A DNA stretch of 64,000 nt from positions 20,956,001 through 21,020,000 of the forward strand of contig JAUJPP010000012.1 in the NCBI GenBank assembly GCA_030562195.1, read 5' to 3'. Positions 57,243 to 64,000 of the stretch are shown here, in pieces; the first letter of the stretch is position 1, and each line of letters opens with the position of its first letter. The notes below the pieces were generated by a model. It was not told the origin of the DNA, ran no database searches, and saw only the letters and a program-made list of their open reading frames with translations. The translations under genes and the position numbers were made by a program. The DNA is from Nipponacmea schrenckii. Lineage: Eukaryota > Mollusca > Gastropoda > Lottiidae.

Positions 57243-57713
57243 TGACGTCAGCGGAAGTATTCAAACCGGAAGATTATATCAAAAGTGAATTAAAAGTCGA
57301 GCAAAAGTAATGCAACCGGAAGTGACGCACAAATATAGTTTGAATAATACCACGTGCTATGTAACGTTTCAGCATACACAAAACCATCTGTGAGAGATTC
57401 AATCATTAAATTTGGACTTTATCACGTGATCTCAGTTGCAGTTCAGCAGAAAATTATTACAACCGGAAGTGGCACTAGCATGTAATTTAGATTTTGAAAA
57501 TATGACGTGATAGCCATTTCCAGTGAAGTAGAAGAAATACAACTGGAAGCTTAACACATATATTTTGATTTCAAAAGCGTAAATCAACTTCGGGTCCAGT
57601 GAATGTATAACAAACATGTCGACCTAGATGCAATTCGATAACGAAAATATCACGTGATGACTTTTATCAAACGCCACTTCCGGAATAGCGCCCCTTCGCT
57701 TACCCTGACGTCA
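57243..57713. promoter_or_regulatory. Cluster of CRE, E-box and ETS-type motifs
   Basis: Within 470 bp: TGACGTCA at 57243-57250 and 57706-57713; TGACGTGA at 57503-57510; CACGTG at 57351-57356, 57423-57428 and 57651-57656; ACCGGAAGT at 57315-57323 and 57462-57470; GCGGAAGT at 57251; ACCGGAAG at 57265; ACTTCCGG at about 57676. The AT-rich surroundings almost lack such sites. It lies between SRXN1 and the SOHLH-like gene, downstream of both stops. Enhancer function is inference. Confidence 0.5.
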
Positions 57714-58452
57714 CCACCAAATATTAAATAAGACAAACTTTCCGATACTTGTTACAAAGAATCTTCAAGTATCATGTCCGAAAATATAACAAAAATCAAG
57801 TTGCTATCCAACTTTAAAACAAAAAGAAAACAAAAAAAAAAACTTTAGACGAATGATCATATTTACTGACATCGTTAAATTTGACGAACCGACTGCTCAG
57901 GACGACGATGTCATTTTTTTTTTAGAAATTTAAGCAAAGACCTTAGCACACTGCAAGTTTTTATACGACAAAGAGGTTCTATTTGAATAATCCGAAAACT
58001 CTGATATCCGCACGAATTATAATTGGAACAGAATTGTAAATGTAAGGTGACAGGTGTCTAAATAGAAAGGGACATAACTCTAGCAATGAAATCAAAGCAT
58101 ATCTGGACTTATTTGTGGATTCTATGACGTAAACACATTTTTATCAGAAACTGAAATATATATGCTGATAAACAGGGCTTCAATGTCATAACGTTACTTA
58201 AGTCGTTATTTAAAAAAATTAATTATGAGCAAAGTAATGTATTCAAATAATTACTCAAATTCAACGATTGGTCGAGAAATGATTTTTCATCCAATCAGAT
58301 TAGTGAACAAATAATGGGTTTAAGGAACTAAGTCTTACCGACTTGCACAACCTCGAGGACTATCTTATTAAGCTATGCCCTTAGCAATAAAATAAAAGTA
58401 GGCAAAATCCTGCCGTATGCCAAATAAAGAGGCTAAAATCTAGTCGTGTTCT

Positions 58453-61400
58453 TTACGTTTGATTGGTAGCAGACGGCATAGAATATACGTCATCAACCTG
58501 GGAACTTCCGGTAAAACGTTCATTGTCGTCATAAGGGCGAGAATTTTCTGGTATTCGAGTGTAGGTCATGGGAAGCACTGCGTTCGGGTTGACGTAATCC
58601 GATAACGGGTTGCCGCCGTACCCAGAAGACTGTTGTCCGGTGTAGTAGTGGTAATAAGAATCCATAAACATTCCATAGCTGTCCCTATCACGTGCCGTCA
58701 TTCTGGAGCTAGCCGGACCAGCGAGTTGTGGGTAAGCAGACATTGAGTACATGTCGGCCCAGTGTGATTGAGGTACACGTATTGGCTGTATGTGGCCTTG
58801 GAACACATCTTCGTGGGCGTTATCTGAAAATAAACTAGAAAATATAGTTGTGGGACTTCAACGTCAGAATAAGCACTTTTTCTGTATCCTTTTCGGAAAA
58901 GAATGTGTATTATCCAGATGCAACTCCAAGTACTATAGTCGGGTGAAGTTTGATCAGAGTTCTATTATGTTTAACATCAGGCCCCACCCCCCAGCAAGGA
59001 GCATGCTGTTTTGGATAACGAACATAGAACCAAAATGAACACTAACCTAGAGTGATTCCACATTCTTTCCTATTGTCATCTGAAGTTATATACAACATAT
59101 TGGACTGCGCAGAACCGGAAGACATCAGCATTCTTTTGGCGGGCATAGCGTCTGCGACGTCAATAGACTCGGTACGTTTTAGATTGGAATACGACCCTGG
59201 ACTGGATTCCGGAAGTGACATGGACCTGTTTGAATTCATTTCCGTCAGATTTCCATTGATGTCGGTTTCTATGCCAGCCGTTGTGGCATTGGAATCGACG
59301 CTGAAATACGGAATCAATGAATGGATTACAACTGGGCAAAGTCATTTGTGCGCATGCGGGGACGATTCCAAATGTCAAACGCGAACAGTCTACTTAATTT
59401 TAAGGTAGTTTAAGAAGTATAAGACCAAATTAATGTTTGCTTTATAGTAACAGGCGGACCACTCGAGCTCAATGAGTAATCCACATTTCAAGGTCAACTA
59501 AGCGTGCATCATCACCGGATTACCAACGAGGAAAAAATCTGCAATAAAGAATGAACGTCTGGCAGTGGACAATAAGGGAATAGCCAAGAATAGCATAAAG
59601 AAAGAATAAAATACATACCCAATGTCACTGGAAGAGGTCACTTTACTGAGGGAGGGCGAGGGCGGGTCCTTGGAACGGCTGTTTCTTCGTGATGAAGACG
59701 ACGATGACGACGAATTCGATGACATATGAGAAGCCGAGTCCGATTTGGAATGAGGCTCGTCTAAGGTCCCTGTAGCCATCATTGCCACTATCTGCAATAG
59801 AAAATATGACGAGGCAAGAGACTTATATGTCGGGCGTATGTAGACGGGGGAGAGGGCGATAGGTGTCTCTACAGGTCGAGGATAGGGGGCTTCAAAACTG
59901 ACCTTCAACAGGGTGGGGGCGGTGGAATGTGGTGGTTGCTGTATCGCCCAATAACTCCTTTATTCGACACTGGTAAAAGTTCTACATACAGATCTATAGA
60001 AAGCGTTACATCAATGTGCATTCTTGTCAAGGACAAACGTGGTCAAGTTCAAGGTTTACCTGAGATTGGAAATCAGCCGGAAGTGACGATGTGATAAGCT
60101 TAAGATAATCCACAGTCATTTCCAAGATGGATGCCATGTCTGTCTTTCGGCCCCTAATATATGGCAATAAAACTCTTAACTGATCACAACTGTCTTTGAT
60201 TCTTTCTCTGAAATGAAATGGAATGATGAACAAATGGAGATTTCTGGGCAACGCCTTGCGGGGTGCACTGGGAAAATGCAGCCAGATCAGGGGCATAAGT
60301 TTACTCTTTTGGCGATTTTTAACTGTCGAAGTATCGTCGACTTTCACAGTCTGTAGACGTCCTTTCATCTCGGCACCTCCGACCTGCATCGCTGACATGG
60401 GAGAAATCCATAAAACTATTATTGTTTAATGGTAAAGATCTGTTAAATAAAGATCGATACCTCCCACAATGCAACGAATTTCCGGAGAGCATTTTGTTCA
60501 TAAAGGCGGGAAACAAAATGGCTGTATTTGAGCCTACCTTCGCATCTTTTCCTTAATGGTATGGTCAGCCGCCACACAATTCCTAGGAAATTTAGGAGAT
60601 TTTGAAGGACTAGAGGAACTTGTTTTGGTACTGGATCTGCCTCGTGGTCGGTTGTCGGGTTTGGATGGCGGAACCATGTTTCTTCGACTATTTTTCTTTT
60701 CCAATACAGGGGGAATGAACGCACTGGATTGGTAACTGAAATGAGATTAAGTAATTAATTGGAGCCTCTGTAAATTAACTCCCTTTAGCACTTAGACTTA
60801 CATGACGAAGGAAAAAGGAAAAAATGGGGTTTATGATGAGAAGCAAACAAAACAGTACAAGAAACGGTATTTAAAGTAAATAAGAAATGCATCAATATCA
60901 CGAGGAACGCAACAGAGTGAGGAAATTTCCATTTCCCATTGCCTAGTGTTTTGTATAGACTGTAGGCCATTGTTCCTATTAGTGTGAAATTTCATTTGCA
61001 GTGATTTGCTTGTAAAGCGCTTCCCACAAGGCTTCCGGTTGATTTTGATTTTCATGTCCAAACGACATTTCCCTCAACCAATGCCTTCCTGTTTTCTCAT
61101 CTCAAGGACATTTCAATCAACAGATGGCTTCCGGATTATTTTCCCATCTGAACATTTCCCTCAACAGACGACTTCCGGATTATTTTCCCATCTGAACGAC
61201 ATTTCCCTCAACAGACGACTTCCGGTTTATTTCTTTAAGGTGCAGAAGAGTAGGACGTAAAACTCCATTCATTTCATTTCCGGTTTATTTCCCTCCCAAT
61301 CTCAATGAAAGCATCGCTTGCTGATGTGGTAAAATGTTAATAAACGTACCTTTTATTACTGTTAGATTCGATGGGCTTCGCGGTGACGATCGGTAGTTCG

Positions 61401-63078
61401 ATGGTAGTGTTGTTATTCAGGATATCTGTGGAAATAGTAGCCGCCATGTTGGATGGTGTAGCTTCCGGTGTCTTCTCTATTTTCAGGGGTTTTGAAGCTT
61501 TCTCATCTGCAAAAAATAATATTACCCTTATAGTCTACTACATCATAAACACACAAGATACACCTAAATTGCCTGCCAAAATGGTTCACGTGATAGTGAA
61601 GTCATAACAACCTTTTTTGACAGCCCGTCGTCAAAAATTCCTTAATTCCAGTCAACTGTTCTCTCTCATTCCAATCTACAGTAAGCAGTAATATTTTCCT
61701 GGGGATGGGGGGGGGGGCAAAAAAAAGGGGCCATGTAGCAATCCTGTCCCTGTTTCTTAAGCTTGCAATGAGTGGTAGACCTATTGTATTTAACTGTAAA
61801 AAAATGCCCCCCCCCCTCCTCCAATTTTCACCTTTGATAGTTAGTGATGCCCATCTTCTGTACTTGGTGAAGATATAAGGTTTAGTAATCGGTTCAACCA
61901 CTATCTCTGCCAGGGCATGTAAACCTAAATCATCTGCAAAATATAAATTTTCATTACATACAAAATTTAGGTAAGTATTGACAAATCATGATACTGAACT
62001 CGTTTTACATAATGGGGCAACTAAAATTAAATGGGTTTTACTTTCTTATTTTCTGTTTTCATTAAAGGTGAACTTAGAAGATCATGCAGTGACATCCTAT
62101 GGATCCTTTCTACCAGCTGGTCCATGCTTAAACCTCCTGGCACTGTTCTTACAAGGATAATAACTTCCATGCAACCTACTGGCACCGTTCTTTATCTTAC
62201 AAGAATTACAACTTAAGTTCACAGTTTTTCAAACCTCTTGGCATTGATTTTTCCCGAATTATCCGTGCCGATTTACAGCTGGGTCAACTTGACGAAGGCT
62301 TTCACTTTTCAGCCCCTACAGCCTTTATCACTGACAATTGTAAACTTTTGAAAAATCTGAATTGGCTGCCTCAACCTGTGCCGATATGGAACTCTGGACC
62401 TCTGAGACAACTTACCCGAGAGTTGAGATGGGGTGACTCCAACTATTATGGTATGCCTACTAGTTTTCGAAGCATATCTGAAAAAGATCGATTGAAATGA
62501 ATGGAGTATTACGTCCTACTCTTCCGCACCTTATGGGCTAATGAAGACGGACAACGCCATGCAGGGTGCAATTTTACCAGGACAAGGGCATTAGACTATT
62601 TTTTTCGGTTTCCAATTGTCAAGGCATCTTTAACATGCATAGTCTATAGAATCCGAGGCCTCGGATTATTGTCCCATCCGAACGAGTAGACGTTTTGCCC
62701 ATGTCAGTCCCCTGCAACTTGCATAGAAAAACGGGTTGAACAATCCAAAAGTTCATCCGTATCATTGTCGGGGTTGAACCCTCTACCCTGAGGTCAAGCG
62801 TCAAGCATCTAACTCACTGAGCCACCACGGCCCTCTAGAAATCAAACGTACCTAATAGAAGTAGTGTGGGACAAAATATCATGGTCGATCGGGCGTCCAA
62901 GGTAAAACCATATCATATAATACGCCGTCTTGCAACACATGTCGTATGCTTCATCGTACGTGCACGTGTGAAGCGCGTGATCCACCAAACAAGGTTCGAT
63001 AACTTTCTCAAGGCGAGCGCTGTTTTTTTCGTCTGCAACTATCAGGGAAATAGGAACTGTTGTTTCTTCTAGAGACTT
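58453..63078 (-). CDS. SOHLH-like basic helix-loop-helix transcription factor (5' end not fixed)
   Basis: Probable nuclear DNA-binding regulator related to SOHLH1/2, germ-cell factors in vertebrates. Exons in transcription order: 63078-62852, 62477-62416, 61933-61832, 61506-61350, 60735-60538, 60207-60060, 59791-59619, 59300-59047 and 58823-58453 (TAA). All are in phase; 1692 nt, 563 aa in the window. The first three exons give an SOHLH2-like N-terminal alpha/beta (receiver-like) domain: VPISLIVADEKNSARLEKVI, RHTIIVGVTPSQLSDDLGL, VVEPITKPYIFTKY. The bHLH spans exons 60735 and 60207: DHTIKEKMRRERIKDSCDQL, then RVLLPYIRGRKTDMASILEM and TVDYLKLI. Residues at the E-box contact positions (His, Glu, Arg-Arg) are kept, as in SOHLH2. 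The C-terminal part is Ser-rich, then Tyr-rich, and disordered. The start codon lies upstream; a possible small exon is at 63439-63483. Confidence 0.83.
60240..60410 (-). mobile_element. SINE body fragment in the SOHLH-like intron
   Basis: GCCTTGCGGGGTGCACTGGG, GGCGATTTTTAACTGTCGAA, CATCTCGGCACCTCCGACCT and GCATCGCTGACATGGGAGAA match the central part of the 62495-62835 SINE. The tRNA-like head is missing. It sits only about 30 bp from the bHLH exon. Confidence 0.7.
61240..61290 (+). mobile_element. SINE tail fragment (opposite orientation)
   Basis: AAGGTGCAGAAGAGTAGGAC and GTAAAACTCCATTCATTTCA form the 3' tail of the SINE family, here read on the + strand. It is preceded by four short CGACTTCCGG(A/T)TTATTT(C/T)CC-type repeats (about 61080-61225). 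An identical tail fragment lies at about 63815-63865. Confidence 0.7.
62095..62300. repeat. Dispersed CTGGTCCTTGG-family copy in SOHLH-like intron
   Basis: GGATCCTTTCTACCAGCTGG, TCCATGCTTAAACCTCCTGG and TTACAAGAATTACAACTTAA, then TTATCCGTGCCGATTTACAG. It is followed (62310-62405) by a SINE head fragment that runs up to the donor side of exon 62416-62477. Confidence 0.7.
62495..62835 (-). mobile_element. Best-preserved tRNA-derived SINE copy
   Basis: Read on the - strand it begins GGCCGTGGTGGCTCAGTGAG and TTAGATGCTTGAC (A box TGGCTCAGTGAG). B box GGGTTCAACCCC follows at about 62768-62780. The body contains GGACTGACATGGGCAAAACG, GACAATAATCCGAGGCC and TGCACCCTGCATGGCGTTGT. It ends with the tail GTGCGGAAGAGTAGGACGTA, ATACTCCATTCATTTCAA at 62495-62530. 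Length about 340 bp. It lies in the intron between SOHLH-like exons 62852-63078 and 62416-62477. No target-site duplication was identified with confidence. Confidence 0.88.
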
Positions 63079-63438
63079 CTGGAAACACAAATCAAGTTGA
63101 AGCTACGCAGTGTAATTCGCATAGGTTTAAATATAATGAAATCAATAGAGTTTACGTCTAACCATCCGGGCTGATGAAGACCGGAAACGCCATAAGATTG
63201 AAATTAGGGAAATTTTGCCAGGATACCGGCATAAGCCTAGAGGTATTTATTTATTTCCAACAGAAACTCAACTCTGGTTTAAAAGTTATGTCAAAAATAT
63301 TTCATACTTTAGAGAGTTTCTTAAAGGGATTATTAAAGGAGCTTAAGTGACGTCATCAAACACTTGGATTTGGGGGAATCACAAGAACCACAGCCGTCTG
63401 ATTGAAAACTGGATGCTGTGTAAATTGATGCTACTTAC

Positions 63439-63483
63439 AATCTCTTTAACATCATTTGCACCTACAAAAGCTGTGAATAAGAC
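63439..63483 (-). other. Possible upstream coding exon of the SOHLH-like gene
   Basis: On the - strand, TTTTCAAG precedes an open 45-nt stretch reading VLFTAFVGANDVKEI, followed by GTAAGT. It would join in phase 0 to the exon starting KSLEETTVP. The residues fit the start of an alpha/beta domain, but the exon is short and borders a dispersed repeat. Confidence 0.35.
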
Positions 63484-63654
63484 CTTGAAAACTTGATGTA
63501 TTTTTTTAGAAGGGTGGGAATTTAGAAATAGGCCAATGAACTGAAGGTAATCGAATTTTTTGCAATAGGTCAATCACTTATTGCGAGAACTTTCATCCAT
63601 TCTTCCTAAAACAAGTCCTCTCAAAAGAGTTTCTAGTTTACAACAGCTCATTCT

Positions 63655-64000
63655 ACAAGATTCTGTCATTCATTCTAGTACTCATTCATTCATTTATTCA
63701 TTCAAGTCCAAGCCAATGAAGGACCCATTTAAACAATACACACGTATACAGTTATATCATTCATTCATTCATTCATTACATTATTCGTTTATTTCATTTC
63801 TGTTCATTCATACCATAAGGTGCAGAAAAGTAGGACGTAAAACTCCTTTAATTTCATTTCATTTCTGTTCATTCATAAAATGATACACATTGAACATTCT
63901 ACATAGCAGTCATTCATCCATAAAGACATTTATTCATTCATTCTTATCAATCATTCATTCACTCACATTCATTCTTATTTGGGTCAAAGTTCACGAACAC
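63655..64000. repeat. CATT-rich simple repeat with SINE tail fragment
   Basis: Runs of CATTCATTCATT are scattered from about 63665 to the window end and surround a SINE tail copy at about 63815-63865 (AAGGTGCAGAAAAGTAGGAC). The tetranucleotide probably arose from the CATTTCATTTC end of such tails. No gene seen. Confidence 0.7.

Noticed and set aside
62760..62835. Functional tRNA gene
   Set aside because: A- and B-box-like motifs are present, but no cloverleaf with paired acceptor stem could be drawn by eye, and similar heads occur at other SINE copies.

Overview
This is a 64-kb piece of an intron-rich, AT-rich animal nuclear genome. Gene content and style (UXS1, PSMD5, a single PRRC2-type gene, sulfiredoxin, a SOHLH-like bHLH gene, very dense intronic minisatellites, tRNA-derived SINEs) suggest a lophotrochozoan, most likely a mollusc. 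That assignment is inference; no species marker was identified. No bacterial, phage or CRISPR features were seen.

Six protein-coding genes were rebuilt exon by exon from homology, reading phase and GT/AG sites. (1) UXS1, + strand, 908-3419: last five coding exons, 5' part outside the window. (2) PSMD5, - strand, 5810-11263: complete, 8 exons. (3) A Raw-like gene, + strand, 12139-25294: 16 exons, 566 aa, with a duplicated [EF-hand-like + nucleoside-2-deoxyribosyltransferase-like] module. (4) PRRC2/BAT2, - strand, 29399-51883: 38 coding exons, about 2773 aa. (5) Sulfiredoxin SRXN1, + strand, 55517-56456: 2 coding exons, 120 aa. (6) A SOHLH-like bHLH regulator, - strand, 58453-63078 and beyond: at least 9 coding exons. 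Exon lengths sum to whole codon numbers in every complete model. Genes 2 and 3 are head to head, with 875 bp between start codons. Genes 4 and 5 are also head to head, about 3.6 kb apart. 3 and 4 converge, and 5 and 6 converge.

Much of the remaining DNA is tandem repeats (18, 21, 23, 32, 39, 40, 43, 51, 68, about 85 and 174 bp units) and short dispersed elements: a tRNA-headed SINE with a characteristic tail, at least three other dispersed families, and a 28S rRNA fragment. Several arrays exist at two distant places in the window.

The most unusual theme is that several arrays are built from, or abut, real splice sites. A 40-bp array in PSMD5 intron 2 repeats the genuine 3' splice site of exon 3, including 17 nt of exon, about 20 extra times; use of an upstream copy would add an in-frame stop. 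The donor of PRRC2 exon 3 is tandemly triplicated. The donor of PSMD5 exon 5 sits at the end of an array full of GTGAGT. The acceptor of UXS1 exon 2075-2237 ends an array derived from the SINE tail, and two Raw-like exons have a SINE-tail-like sequence directly at their acceptors. The host genes keep intact coding frames, so these are tolerated or possibly regulatory. RNA data would decide.
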